Assembly (NCBI RefSeq): GCF_001858045.2
Contig: NC_031967.2
Span: forward strand, 21,904,649-21,968,648
Reading direction: 5' to 3'
Source of the DNA: Oreochromis niloticus
Lineage: Eukaryota > Chordata > Actinopteri > Cichliformes > Cichlidae
DNA: 64,000 nt
The notes under the pieces were generated by a model. It was given only the letters and a program-made list of their open reading frames with translations, was not told the origin of the DNA and did not search any database. The translations under genes and the position numbers were made by a program. Position 1 is the first letter of the stretch, and each line of letters starts with the position of its first letter. Below are positions 26,801-38,765 of this stretch, one piece after another.

Positions 26801-29800
26801 CGTAATCCGGCGTGCACCTTCCTAGAAATGTAACTATACATCGCCCTCGACAGGTACAGATGTAGCCGTTGGTGTCACCCACTTGTGGAGGCTACAACAT
26901 GGCCTGCAGTTCCATTTCTAAGTAAGTCCACGTCAGTTTATGATGTAGGGCACAGCAAAGTTACGGTGTAGGGTTTCAGAAGGGTTTGCGGTTAGAGGAT
27001 GATGCAATGTAATGAGAAATTTGTTAATCATTTCTTTTCATTTAACTTCCACTTAAACCTCAACCTGATACACCAACAGTATTCTGTGTAGGGGACATTA
27101 CAGGTGTTATGTAACCCACATCAGTTTGATACAACAAAGGCACTTTGTGCATGAAGCGCTGTCCATTCAAGTGTTTGACGGTACAATTTTCAAATTCTTT
27201 CTTTCTTCTGCGAGCTCGCCTTCGCACAGCTGTGAAGGTGATGTAAGTACATCCGCCATTCCAGTTACCGACTTATAAGCACGCCCCCATATACACAGAT
27301 GGGGACAAAGGGAGCAGCACAACAAAAACAAACATCCCTTGAACATGTATTTATTTATGCTATACCGAGGGCACATGGAAACAGTGCGGCCCCAACACTT
27401 CAAACCAAGCATGTGAAGCCACAGAGTACAAAGTCTCTGGAGTTAAATGTTCATTGATGTGTATTGATAGTTTGCGCACAAAGAGACACAAACAATCATT
27501 GTCTGTTTGGTCTGCTTGAATTCCTCTCCCAGAATATCTTGATAATATGCATCCTTGTGATAGTTGGAAAAAAAAAAACAATGGTCCGATGTGTGTTTAC
27601 TTTCTGAGAAAAGCCCCGGTGTGTGTGAAATCTTCGTTAACAAACGATATTGTTTTTGCTAGGAAACTAACTTAGCGTGGTTCCAAAGCTCTTACTGTAA
27701 GAACCACGACCTTCAAGCTAGCCATTTGTGGATGAATGGGAGGAGGCCGTAAACGGAAAGTCAGTTCAAAACTTTCCATTAAAGATGGAAAAACCCCACA
27801 GCGGCGTGACATTCGAGATTCTCTGAGTCACCTCGAAGCTTCTTTGCTGGCAACTAATTCGAGTCAGTTGGCTGAATATATGTTTCTGCAGTTGGCTACA
27901 AGCTGAAGTCCACCTTTCTACGGTGGCCTTTACGTGCAAACCACAACATCAAAGCCAAAAAATGTCAAAGATTTACAGGCAAAACTGATAAAAATACAAA
28001 ATTTCACAAAATTAATGTCATTGTAGGCTTTTGGTTTTTGTGCTTGCACTTCTGGACCTGCTTTGGATCCATATATCTGAGCTATATCAGCTGGATAATT
28101 CTCCAGCACTCGTCTAAATCCATGTCAAATTAACTTTAGTCCTTTGGGTGACTTCTGGCCCTTTTTCTCTTTGTTATACAGTTAATAACCAAAACTTTTG
28201 CGGGATGATTCGGGGTTTTTAGCCCTCACTCATCTGAGAGTGATTAAAAAAGTCCAAAGAAAGAAGCTAAACTATAAATCATTCCAATTTCAAAGATGTT
28301 ATGCTTTGAAAACACATTTGTTATGGAGAAAAACAGCTTTCAATTAGTAAAAAATGGTGTCCTAATTTTGTACTTCATGGTCTTAACCAGGGGTTTCCAA
28401 CTCCAGGCCGTGAGGGCCGGTGTCCTGCAGGTTTTAGATGTGTCCTTGGTCCAACACAGCTGATTCAAATTGCTAAATGACCTCCTCAACATGTCTTGAA
28501 GTTCTCCAGAGGCCTGGTAATGAACTAATCATGTGACTCAGGTGTGTTGAGCCACGGTTATATCTAAAACCTGCAGGACACCAGCCTTCGAGTCCTGGAG
28601 TTGGAGACCCCTGGTTAAGACCATAAAGACAGCTGGCGACCCATCCTGTATCCTTAATGTTGAGTTTTGACACCTCAGTGTATAATCAATAAAAACATGA
28701 TTTGACGGCCACTGGGATAAGTTTCTGTTTTTTCCAAAGGGGGCCCAGTAATCTGCTCAGAAACTCAGGCACACTGAGCCCTTTTGTTCTAACAGGCCTG
28801 AAAATATGACAGAAACACCTCATAAAAAAAAAAAAGAAATAAGAGTTACCCCTAGTAGACCTCCAATGAGGGAAGAGTTAAAACACAGGTGCTGATTTAC
28901 CTCTGAAGATGTATCTATCTATAAAAAAAACCTGAACGACTCACTCACCCTGCCAGTCCACCAAAGATGTCCTTGACGTAGGAGTAGTCTCCTCCAGACT
29001 TGGGGATGGTGACGCCCAGCTCGGCGTAGCACAGCGCCCCGATGGCGGTGATTATGCCGGTGATGATCCAGACAATCAAAGCCACGCCCACTGAGCTGGC
29101 ATTCTCCATCACGCCCTTTGGACTGACGAAGATACCTGAGCCAATAATATTACCTGGTGGAGGGCGGAGGGAGAGAGAGAAAGGTTTCACGTTTCAGTAA
29201 TGAGTTTAAAACATTCGCATACTTTTTAACTGAAAGTCTGGTTTGCAAGTCTGGATTTGCACCTGGCAGGAGGTCAGAAGTGCTGTCCAAAAGCATTATG
29301 GGAAGTATGTTGTCTAGCTTTAGGGCTTGACCCATGTTATTAGAAAACAAAGTGTGGCTATAAGGGCATCTCGTCTGCCTATTTATTACTATCTTGTGAT
29401 TATTATACAAGTGGATGGCGATCACTGGTGTATGAATTCACCCAGAAGCACCACGGGACAGACTGAAGAAACAGACATATGACAAACTAGACAGGAAATA
29501 AATAATAAGGTCACGAGTAAAACGGAAAAGATACTTTAAAAAATAAGAGAGAGAACGAGCAGAGTTTCAACAGCAATGAATCAGTCGAGCTGCCTGGCAA
29601 AGTGGGAATTTGCGATATGCTGACTTGGCATAGCTATGAGGAGATGGAAGAGGGCCGAGAGCAGGGTTAACGAGTGCAAAGAGGGAGGAGGGCTGAAACG
29701 TGGATGCAGAGGGGGGAGAATAATGCCCTGACATATTCAATGAGCGTCAGAGAGCAGTTTGCACAGCAGACGAAAGAGACGGATGGTTGGGTTCAGGTCT

Positions 29801-32800
29801 AACACAAAAGCGTTCACTCCTCTGATATGGCTGACGTCGGGGGTCACGAGCCTCTGATCAAGTTCAGCTCACCGTGGTTTGAAGGCTTGATGCCATCAGC
29901 CACGGGGAAAAGTGTCGGGGTCAAAGGTTGGCTGGGTTAAATCACAGTGAGTGCAGTTTTACAGTACAAAAGTCAGAGATATGAATGATGCTATCACATT
30001 GTGCCTCGAGACATCATCAGGTGGATCCTTTGTGACCGCTATAACTGCAGATAAAGTGTTGTATTTAAGCTGCTGCTGACTCCTGTTCAGACCAAGCTGG
30101 GGGACATTAGGGCTCCAACTTGTGAATATTATCAAACTACTTCTATTTTAACCAATTAGACAAACTAATTTGTCTTTTTTAATTTCTTGTGTAATACAGG
30201 ACTGATTCTTCAGGCCTGTATAAATCTACACCAAACAATATTTTAAAAAAATCATCCCTTGTTTGCACACTCATACACGCACAATGGTGCTCTATTTAAG
30301 CGCTCGTGGTATCTCGGCTTTCTAAGATTAGCCTAATCTAAGTCAAAGGCATGTGCACAACTAAAAACATGCACATTGTTTTTTACCTGTAACAGACTCC
30401 ATATGGATCGTGTGCAAGTGGCGAGAGCAGCCGCTGGCTTACGTAACGCCGGTTGCAGCTTAAAGGTAAAAAGGAGACAAACAAAGTCTTTCTCCCCTGA
30501 TTTTGTTGACATCTTTATGACAGAGTGCCTCACCTTTAACATCTAGAGGCAGGGGGGAAAGCAGCCATCTGCTGACTCAGCATTAACGTTGCTTTTCTTG
30601 TAAAGAAGTCTGGATGGGTGGATTTGCTTGTGCAACATGAAGTTTGGTAGACTTTCCAGAGGCTGTTGAAGGCAAAGTGTTGGGTCTATGTTGTTTTGAA
30701 TGTGTTCATGCTCTGAGCTTCAGATAAGGGAGACTTTTTTTATAGAGGCAATCAAATGTGCATGTGCACGTAGTGCGTTCGTGTCATGTGCATCATTGCG
30801 CACTACGGTGCAAGACTGCTGACTAATGTGGAATCTGCATGTTTCCTGTTCTTACATTTGTTGTTTTACATCCCTTTGTCTCCAAGCAGGCCGAGGGGAG
30901 AGAGATTAGGGAGGTTTTTTTGGTTTTTTTAATGTGGAGTTGCCAAACTGTTTGCAATCTCAGACCAGCTGAGCGCTGCATCACCTTTAAGAACGGGAAA
31001 TAAAAAGTCTGAGCTGTCAAATCTCCACAAAGTTGCTCTCTTTTACATATTTTGGTACATTTTTAACCACAGGATATATTGCTATAATACTTTTTATTAG
31101 ATTGTTGTTTCATAAAGGAAGAGGATTGGTTTGTTCCCTCTGGGCATATTTCTGTTCCTTGTTTTTCAAAACCTAAAACTTTACAAGATTTCATTTTTAA
31201 GGAATTAGAAAGACCACTTTTTCCTTTTTAGGTTTCTAGGAAGCCACATTTTACGTGATGCATAATAGAAACTGGGATCACTGTGTGGTACTTTCAGCTG
31301 CCCACATGAGTCACCAGAGCAGTCATGCAAACCCCCCCCCCATTAATCCAACATGGGACCAGCACTCAGAGTACAATCTCTTGTGAAGCCTGGCGGCTGG
31401 TTCGGGCCACCAAAGCTGGGATCGTTCATCACAGCATGGAGCTACTATTAGAAGGGCTGACTGCTATTAATTCTTTCATTTACTGGGTTAAGACATATAG
31501 GAACTGTGAAATAAAAACTGGCTAAAGAGTAATGATCATCCTTTATGCTAAATAATTTTTCATTTTTAACAAAATGAAGCAAAAATAAAAACACTTAGCG
31601 TGCATTTTTTAACTAGTAGTAAGACTTGGCATCGACAACCAAAATCTAAACAACGCTGATGCTGGATCCAGAAATGAGACAGTGTTCATGTTAAAACTCC
31701 GACTTTAAAACAGATTTAAGATTTTTCTAATCTGGTACAAAACAAGGTCTTAGTCTACATTGCAACAACATAAAAACCCATTTAAAATATTTTCAGGCTT
31801 AGTCGTGCATAATTTTGGGCGAGGCCACTTTGAGTGACGGGAACATGCTGCTTTGTTGTGTTGAGGTTGTAATGAAAGACCTTCTGAGGAGTCTGGTGTT
31901 CACCCCCCCCCAGTAAGTACATTTTGTTCCAAGTGTGTTTTTCAACATGCAAAGTCAGCATCAATCTTAATGTCACAGCGGATTACAGACGCACGTTGCT
32001 CAAGAAAGTGGCTAAGACAGCTTTCCACAAGAAAAAATAAAATGCTACACACAACACTTTGAAACAATAGTTTATAAGCCAATGGTTTCCAAATTAACCA
32101 GTGTTTATGTATGCAGTCTTTTACATAGACTGTAGATAAATGATGCCCATGTCCCTCTTTTATAGACAGTCTATTATATAAATTAGCTTGTTGTCTGAGC
32201 CTCCCTGTGACACGTCTGAAGATACCACTCAGCCAAACAGCATCCACAAGCTATAAATGTTAGGCAGCATGTGTGTGTTTGTGCAGCATTATGATATAAC
32301 CCAGATGAGCCTTTGCAAAGCTCTGTAAGATTAGTCTTTGTATTTCCCCTCAGCTGCAAATCCCTGTTTAAACAGCGACCAAGCTGAGGCAACCTGCTGC
32401 TTGGCCCTCAGCCGGAGCCTCAGACTGTGCATGCGTGCATGCACAGTCTGGTATTATTACACTGAAGGTATTATTACACTGAAGCAATTAATCGGACATA
32501 ACCCGCATTAATGGTTTTGATAGCAAGAAGAGGAAAAGAGGAAGCAAAATAAAGGCAGGTTTGTTTGTTTGTTTATCATTAATCCTGGATTTAGGCTCCT
32601 CAATATGAGTCAATTTAAAAAGAAATTAATATTTAATAAAAGTGCAATTCATCCAGGAATTTCTTTACATAATACAAAGACTGGGGTGCAGCTCAGACAT
32701 GGCTAAGCCAGGCAAGCTAATAAAACAGCATTATCAGGGTGGAGCAAAGAATGGCCAAAAGTTCACTTCTAATCCCAGGCTTTGGACCTTTCTGCAGTTA

Positions 32801-34873
32801 CGTGTCTTCATGTGTGTGTGTGTGTATGAGCGATAAATGCCTGAACTGTACAATAGGCCATAAAACCATTTGATGTCCTCGTGTGCTCGGCCCTTTCCAT
32901 GGAAACCCAGCGGGGCATGTTCGTGAACCAAAGGATCAGTCGAGTCGCCTGAGCTCACGTCTCCCTCGCACATGATGGTGTGAACTGAAGTGGCATGAAT
33001 GAGTTACTTGACCAAGGACGAGAGGGCTGAGCACTCTGGTGAGTGCACCGATGAGTGTGGACTATGGAGGGTTATAAAAACCTCCCGGCCCTGTGCTGCC
33101 ACAACATTTCTTAACGATTGGCAGGTAAATGGAGATTGATAAAGCAAAGAGTTTAAATTATGATGAATGTGGGTGTGTTGAAGGGTGGAGCTGGTGGAGT
33201 AAGGATGCTGTCAGCATGCGCAGGGATCTCCAGCTGATTTCACAGTGTAACAGTCTCATCTCTCCCTGCAGCGTCTTTTTTCCTTTCTTGTTGAAAGCCT
33301 CTCGGGATATCAACCCACCCCGCTGTCTCCCCTCTCTTCTCCCGTTGCCGTGGAAACACATGAATGAGTGACTCATCCCCGCCCTTGTATTCCTCCTGGC
33401 AAGGTCAGCATGAGGACCGCACACTCTGACAGGACAACCTGTGCCATATTTTACCCCAAAGTTTGTATAGTTTGTCATCTGATGATGATGATGCATCGAG
33501 AGACCCCTGCTGCTGTTACACAAATGAGGGTTGGCTTTCACTGCTTGAGGTTAACTAAGTTCAGTCTGATCCATGAGGATAGTGACAGTGCTAGCAGGCT
33601 GATTGTGGTCATTTGAACTAAAATATAAAATCAAAGCGATTTATGGTTATTTGGTAACAATTTTGATTAGAAAATCAATCAGTCAACATTTAAAACAATG
33701 CTAATCAATCTCACACCTGACAACATCATCGCTTCTATCTCTGACCTCGGAAAGCTTCTTCCAAGAGAAGTTTCCATGTTATATTAAACTGCGGTACATA
33801 GAGCTTATTTTACAATTTGCCCAGTGTAATGTAGAACAGCACTTTGAATGATTCGAAAACTTAAGGCAAAGCAGCTTTCTATTAATACTTTTCCTCAAGT
33901 GTCACTGTGCAGTATTCAGCTGTAATTACAAAGAATGGTAGATTCCCGCGCAAAGGTTCCTGCATTTTACAGGAACCTTTGCGCAAATAACTGAACTAAA
34001 TGTTTAAAGTCACTAGAGAAATGTCTTTAACCCTTTATGTGATGAACCATATATGGTAAGCTGATTGAAAGAAGTCTCGTAATATGATCCAGTATCATTG
34101 CAGGGTATTTTGGTGTGTGTGCATTATAATGGGCTAAAGGTGCATTTTCCAGTCAGTGCTAACTAAATTACAGCTGCAGGCTCAGTTCAGTCACATGAGC
34201 CTAAAAACTGCATGCACCAATTATGAGAGATGAGTGAAAGTGACAGCATCCTGATTGCTGCCTAGACTAAAGAGAAATGATGATGGCTTCAGTGATTAAC
34301 AACTGCAGGGGCAAAAGGTAGGAGACTGTTGCAGGGCAGACTCAGTTACGATATAAGTTCAGTTCGTGGTGTCTGCCTGTGTTCAGATGTTTCCAGGTGT
34401 CATGTGAGGTTCTATAGAAAGTGTCTTTGCCTGATTTAATCGTTTTTGATCAACTACTTTATGTGTTGGCAACAGCTCTGCCTGGAGTCACACAAATGAT
34501 CATCATTATCATAAACTTGTAAACTACGGTCCTCAAATCTGGAATCTGACCCCAGTGCAGCTTTTATACCCTGCTCATAACTGAAGAGCAGGTGGCTGTA
34601 TACTGCAGTGCTTAGTCCCATCCATGTTCGTCATATTCTCTGTTTCTCTCATTTTTACACACTTTTCATACAGTCTCAGACCCTCAAACACTCAATATAA
34701 AGATTCGTCGATGTGCTGTCAGAGCAGCAGCGACACTCACCAACAATAATACCGCAGGCGCTCACCAGCCCGATCTCCTTCTTGAGCGCAACACCTCCTC
34801 CTGACTCCTTCACGGCGGCACCATCCTTGGCAGATCCCGCCGTGCTGCTGCGTTGTCTTGGACCGTCCGTCAT
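14892..34873 (-). CDS. slc7a8: LAT2 amino-acid exchanger light chain (eleven coding exons, 527 aa)
   Basis: LAT2 exchanges neutral amino acids across the plasma membrane as a disulfide-linked partner of 4F2hc (SLC3A2). Minus-strand coding exons are 34741-34873, 28949-29153, 24941-25092, 19208-19333, 18272-18425, 17719-17842, 16319-16422, 15934-16030, 15681-15830, 15303-15480 and 14892-15052. All junctions are GT-AG and in phase, and the total is 528 codons including TGA. GSGIF at 49-53 is the unwound TM1 substrate motif. PTCFPP places Cys148 where LAT2 uses Cys154 to bond 4F2hc. SFAYGGWN places Phe237 at the TM6 gate. Twelve hydrophobic segments are evident. The tail is acidic and Ser-rich (SDSSSSGSGEEGEE). 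The sequence follows human SLC7A8 closer than SLC7A5 or SLC7A7, for example TWVNCSSVRWATRVQD. Intron 1 is 5.6 kb and intron 6 is full of MITEs. Confidence 0.97.
16690..16775. mobile_element. hAT-type MITE end fragment in slc7a8 intron 6
   Basis: The run GTGTCAAACATAAGGCCCGG followed by GGGCCAGAATC and CAATCTGGCCCA is the degraded end of a common fish hAT-like MITE. The same family is seen nearly complete at 39958-40322. The opposite end cannot be placed with confidence. Confidence 0.55.
17077..17373. mobile_element. Foldback-like repeat with 70-bp inverted arms
   Basis: The arm at 17077-17150 (GAGAGCTTTAAAAGAAGGCA to the end GAGGCCTTC) is the inverted partner of 17305-17373 (GAAGCCTCTTGGATGAGAGG to CAAGCTCTC). 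The arms show moderate divergence and enclose about 155 bases. A relative of the right arm occurs at 24597-24700. The hairpin part CCTCTTGGATGAGAGG is itself an inverted repeat. I cannot name the family. Confidence 0.7.
17410..17626. mobile_element. Short TIR MITE, copy 1 (slc7a8 intron 6)
   Basis: Ends carry CTCCAGGCCCTGAAGG, then CAGTGTCCTGCAGG, and the inverted counterparts CCTGCTGGACACCGG and CCCTTGAGGCC. The internal part (TTACCAGGCCTCTGGAGAAC) is the reverse complement of the interior of the copy at 28377-28624. The element is about 220 bp, non-coding and hAT-like in style. Confidence 0.75.
19620..19800. mobile_element. Possible degraded relative of the 26.8-kb MITE
   Basis: GTAACCTGACGTGCACATAC followed by CTAAAAATGTAACTACAC resembles the GTAATCCGGCGTGCACCTTC and CTAGAAATGTAACTATACATC stretch inside the MITE at 26778-26988. 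Clear terminal repeats are missing, so only the interior is supported. Confidence 0.4.
21851..21872 (+). repeat. GT dinucleotide microsatellite
   Basis: Eleven GT units in slc7a8 intron 3. Confidence 0.95.
24250..24725 (+). repeat. Interspersed repeat with hairpin and palindrome (slc7a8 intron 3)
   Basis: The right part (GAAGAAGCTTCTCGGATGAG, then GTGAAACGTCTTC, then GATCTGGATGACTGAGAACC) is a relative of the right arm at 17305-17400. It therefore belongs to a dispersed family. The left part holds a perfect 30-bp palindrome at 24323-24352. No long open frame survives. The family is not named here; a retroelement tail or a foldback element are both possible. Confidence 0.55.
24323..24352. repeat. 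Perfect 30-bp palindrome
   Basis: The left half CAGACAGTTGGTGTC is followed with no spacer by its exact reverse complement GACACCAACTGTCTG. The symmetry stops at the next base on each side. Confidence 0.95.
26778..26988. mobile_element. 211-bp MITE with about 28-bp terminal inverted repeats
   Basis: The left end CAAGCCCTTCTGAAACCCTA and following CAGCGTAA is mirrored at the right end by TTACGGTGTAGGGTTTCAGA then AGGGTTTG. The ends match at about 26 of 28 positions. It has no coding capacity and lies in slc7a8 intron 2. A target-site duplication is not clear. Confidence 0.8.
28377..28624. mobile_element. Short TIR MITE, copy 2 (slc7a8 intron 2)
   Basis: Both ends read ATGGTCTTAACCAGGGGT from outside in, so the terminal repeat is long and well preserved. 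Further in, AACTCCAGGCC and GGTGTCCTGCAGGTTTTAGA on the left match the inverse of TATCTAAAACCTGCAGGACA and CTGGAGTTGG on the right. It is non-coding, about 248 bp, and the same family in inverted orientation as 17410-17626. Confidence 0.85.
32421..32484. repeat. Near-perfect palindrome followed by a 17-bp tandem duplication
   Basis: Positions 32421-32434 (CAGACTGTGCATGC) and 32437-32450 (GCATGCACAGTCTG) are exact inverted arms with a two-base spacer. They are followed directly by two exact copies of GTATTATTACACTGAAG (32451-32467 and 32468-32484). The arrangement lies in slc7a8 intron 1. Confidence 0.9.
33948..33984. repeat. 15-bp stem hairpin with a 7-base loop
   Basis: GCGCAAAGGTTCCTG at 33948-33962 and CAGGAACCTTTGCGC at 33970-33984 are exact inverted arms. 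The hairpin lies in slc7a8 intron 1. A single isolated hairpin like this could be a small TIR remnant. Confidence 0.85.
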
Positions 34874-35560
34874 CTTATTGGATGGACTTGATTTTATTTG
34901 GTTTTAAATGTCTTTTTTATGCACCTGATGTTGCCCGTGCGCTTGCAGTGCTTGAGCGCAAGCGTCTTCCTTGTGCGCACAGAAAACGTGCCCCACTTAT
35001 TTGATAAGGAAGTTTATTGTTGCTGCGCTGTCAGCAACTTGATTAATTTGTCAGATTAAGAAAAAAATCTCTATATTAAAAAGCATAAGGTCAGCAAAAA
35101 TGTGAAGTGCTTTTTGGGAACCGTGTGCAAAAAGAACAAAAAAAGCGCAGATTTCCTGACAGCTAGGTTTCTTCAAGATTTCCGCGCAGCGGACAAACCA
35201 AAGTGATCTCGCGCAGTACAGGCTGACACAAGCAGCGCGTGATGATAAGTCCGTTTATCGAGAGAAAAACGCTTATTCCAGTGTCAGGTATGTAATAAAT
35301 ACAGTGACACGGTCCTTGTGTCAAACAAAGAGACACTTCAAAACAAAGCAAGAAAGAAGAAGAAGCTGTCTCAGTCTTTCCTTGTTCCAGGTGTCAGCCG
35401 GAGAGACAAAAACATCCTCTCAGAGAGCTGCTCCAGCAGTGCAGGAAACACTCAGAAGTAGCTCAGGTATGACTCGTAAACACCGACTTGTGAACACCTT
35501 AAACAGAATTCTGAACTCTGAATTTGAGTAGATGCACATGTTCTCCTTCATAGCACCGCC
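34874..35560 (-). promoter_or_regulatory. slc7a8 5' UTR and promoter region
   Basis: The start codon is at 34871-34873. The segment 34930-35240 has more CpG than its surroundings (GCGCTTGCAGTGCTTGAGCG, TTTCCGCGCAGCGGAC, AGCAGCGCGTGATG), which fits a promoter and first-exon region for a minus-strand gene. I see no clear TATA box, and the transcription start cannot be placed. Confidence 0.5.
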
Positions 35561-36023
35561 CCACTCCCAGCCCCCAGTCTACTTACTTCGAGTCTGTTTT
35601 TTTCTTCTCACGACCAATGAGCTCGTGCTGCATTACTCCTTCCTCCCCCAGTAAACAAATAATACCGATTAATGATTAAAAGAAAAGAAAAGATCTATAT
35701 GTAGATTCAGTCTTCACTGGTTCTGCTCACTTTGCCCCCTTCCTCTTTCATACTCTCTCGCTTATTATTCAAGATGCAGTCTAAATTTAGCTCTTTCACC
35801 GAGACGTCACACCTCACGCTGCACGCCACAGCACTGTCAGTGTGTTTTCATCCGTGGGGTCTGTGCAGCTTTACATGGTCACAGACACACCAGACCCCTT
35901 CCTCTACATCGGGGGTGGAACATTTATTTTGATTCCGTGGAGAGAAATTAGTCTGATGATTCACATGCGTGAACCAAGATGTCCAAATGTTCACAGGGAT
36001 TTGTGTGTAAATCTGTGTGTAAA

Positions 36024-36024
<1 letters not shown>

Positions 36025-36062
<38 letters not shown>
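36025..36062 (+). repeat. GT dinucleotide microsatellite
   Basis: Nineteen uninterrupted TG units, preceded by two degenerate copies of GTGTGTAAATCT. Confidence 0.95.
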
Positions 36063-36063
<1 letters not shown>

Positions 36064-36327
36064 CCAATCCACATACCCACATATATTTTACAAATAGATC
36101 CAGACCTGAACAAACATATTTTCTTTATTTCTACCTCACCACATATATGCTTTTTTCCGGGCCAAAGAGTTTCCTGTGTGTGCAGATGTCTAAGAATGCT
36201 TGTGACATTTTTTCACTCGCCTATAGATCATCAAACATGCCTAAAATTATCGCCTGATACGGACGAATCACGTTGCACATACACGCCAGGTTTGCAGTTT
36301 TTACGGTGTCAGTTTCAGTCAACAAAT

Positions 36328-36367
36328 CCAGTTTTCCGGTTGCGTTTAAGTGCAACCGGAAAACTGG
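36328..36367. repeat. 16-bp stem hairpin with an 8-base loop
   Basis: CCAGTTTTCCGGTTGC at 36328-36343 and GCAACCGGAAAACTGG at 36352-36367 are exact inverted arms. The symmetry continues weakly outward (ATC against GAT with one extra G). Confidence 0.9.
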
Positions 36368-38765
36368 GATATCTGACTTCCTGTTTCACTGCCAAAAAAC
36401 AAACTCTTCTTTTTTTTTTTTTCTAAATAAAGTGGATAACTCGTCGTTCCACGACTAAAAACTGGGATTTTAAAATCACTAAACTCTAGTGTCATGCTAC
36501 TATCTGCTATAGTATTCAGTACATGTTAGCATATGATTGTAGATGCATGATTTAGGGGAGCAGACAGCACAGACACAAGTACACTGTTATTATTACCTTG
36601 TTTAAATCATGTAACCATAATCACATGTTAACCTGTATTGAATACTATTGAGATTTCATTGATTTTTGCATTTCTGCATTTTAGTCGATGAGCTAATGAC
36701 TTTATTTTATTATTATTTTTTTAAATTGTTGTTGTAAGTAACGCAGGAATATCATATGTCCCAGTTTTCTTAAATATGTGGCTCCGTGAAGCTGACACCA
36801 AAGCGTCCGAAATCCTCGAGTGCACGTGCACGGTGATCGTACACACACATCTTTGTACACTTTTATACACATTTATACATTTTAGTTTACAGTTGTGGAT
36901 CACATCATCCACATGCATCAACCTTCTGAGACTATTTCCTCTCCATAAACCCTGAGCTGCCCCCAGTGTGTGAGAGTGTGTAGGTGAACGTTACACAAGG
37001 CGCAGAATAAAAGGTAGCAGTCTATCAGAGGAGCAGTTGGCGAGTGTTTGCAGACGTGTCAGGATCTCCCGTGCAAACTCTCTGCCAGCGTCCCGAGCTC
37101 ACAATGATTGGAAGGAGGTTTTTGGTCCAGCACCACACAGCTCCTTGCAACCTCCAGCGACCACTCACAAACCAGCTGAGGTTGCCGGGGGAAACCAACC
37201 AGTCTTTAAGCCTTTATGACTGAGGGCGAAAGAGCGAAATGCACTGGTTACACAGCAACATTGTAAACATCCTGCATGCGATGCTATTGGATCAGAATCT
37301 TTGGGCACCATGTTTTTTTAAATAAATCTATATTTAGAATTCACATAATGATGATTGCTCTTGGAAAATCAGTTATAATGATAAAAAATGTGTTTTTAAA
37401 ATAATTTGGCGCCTTCAGAGAGAAGGGCCAGAGAATCTTCCTCCCTGTCCTCACTTTGATCGTCATCACGAAGAAGAAGAAACAATTTGTGTGCACTGCT
37501 CAAAATTACACTCTCTTCCTTTCACCGTAAAAACTTGCACTGTTACCTCTTATTCTAGTGTGTCCACCCACCAATATTTGTAGGTGCTCAGCAAAAATAG
37601 AAAAGATCTCTATATAAATATATCTTAATCCTTCTTGAGCTCACACCTAACTGAATATTGTGCAGAACACGAGTATGTCAAAGCACTGCCGCTTCTTCCA
37701 GATTTTCCCCTCATTTCCTCAATAACTGGTGGGAATTTCTCATTTTTTCTTTTTCCCTGAAGAGATAAGAGGACAGCTGGAATAAGCAGTCCCTGGAGGT
37801 GTAGGAGACACAAGGACACTCATTCAGCGCAGGAGCTAGCTGGCAGGATGAGAAGCCCTGAGCCAAAGTGCTTCACAACACATTTACTGTCAAACATCTT
37901 TCACTTTATTCGCATTTCCTGTGATTTTATAGGAAAGCTTCACCTGAGAGACCCCCAGCAGCACTTCCCGAACAACTGTTGACTCATGATAGCGGAATAG
38001 ACGACAGGCGTTACATAATTTGAGTTACTGAATCTACAAATCTGAGCGAGGCAGTGCTTCTCCGTGCCGAGTGAACAAAACAACAAGGTCACCCGAAGCA
38101 CCGCAGACTGGACTGAAACGACCCAGATTCTTGTCATCGCAAACAAAAAAGTTCATACTGCAAATCCACCTTTAGTCATGAACACATTCAATCACATGTG
38201 CTTCATCATCAGGAAAGTAAAAATAAGTGTACCAGTTTGTTGTAGTAAATGAGCACTGAGCAGGTTTTAGTGGGTCAGCACGTACAGAAATTAGACCTCC
38301 CTTTAGGTATAGAGTGGTGACTGAAAAGAAATTTAAAAAATTTAAATAAAAGTGCAACGTTTACTTTTTTCCTCCTTACATGACTCAGAAAATTATGCAC
38401 ATTAAACAGAGTACATAGATATGTAATGCACAGCGTGATGGAGGTGTTCTCTCTCTGGGATTCAGAAGCACAAGAAGCCAATAACCAATAAATGAATTCA
38501 GCATTATCACTTGATTACATTAGTGTATTGACCGCCTTTCATTTAAATGTATCAGACAGAACAAAAGTTAATCTAATTAAAGTTCCTTTAAAGAAATCGA
38601 CCTCCTTAATTTAATTTTGAATGAATGATTAGTTTAAAGATGTAATGTGTGGCTATAATGAAGAGTGAAGCTCAGCCTCAAACACCCTCGTGTGTCTGGG
38701 GTTTGGTCGACACTTTAGAGGTTTAATTACCGGTTTAACTAAATCAGGTACTCTGTGTTTTTGTA

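Noticed and set aside
33362..33375. AP-1-like TGACTCA site in slc7a8 intron 1
   Set aside because: A seven-base match is expected by chance many times in 64 kb, and there is no supporting context.
35842..36426. 194-aa open frame, plus strand
   Set aside because: It runs through the GT microsatellite, giving Val-Cys repeats, and it has no domain or splice context.
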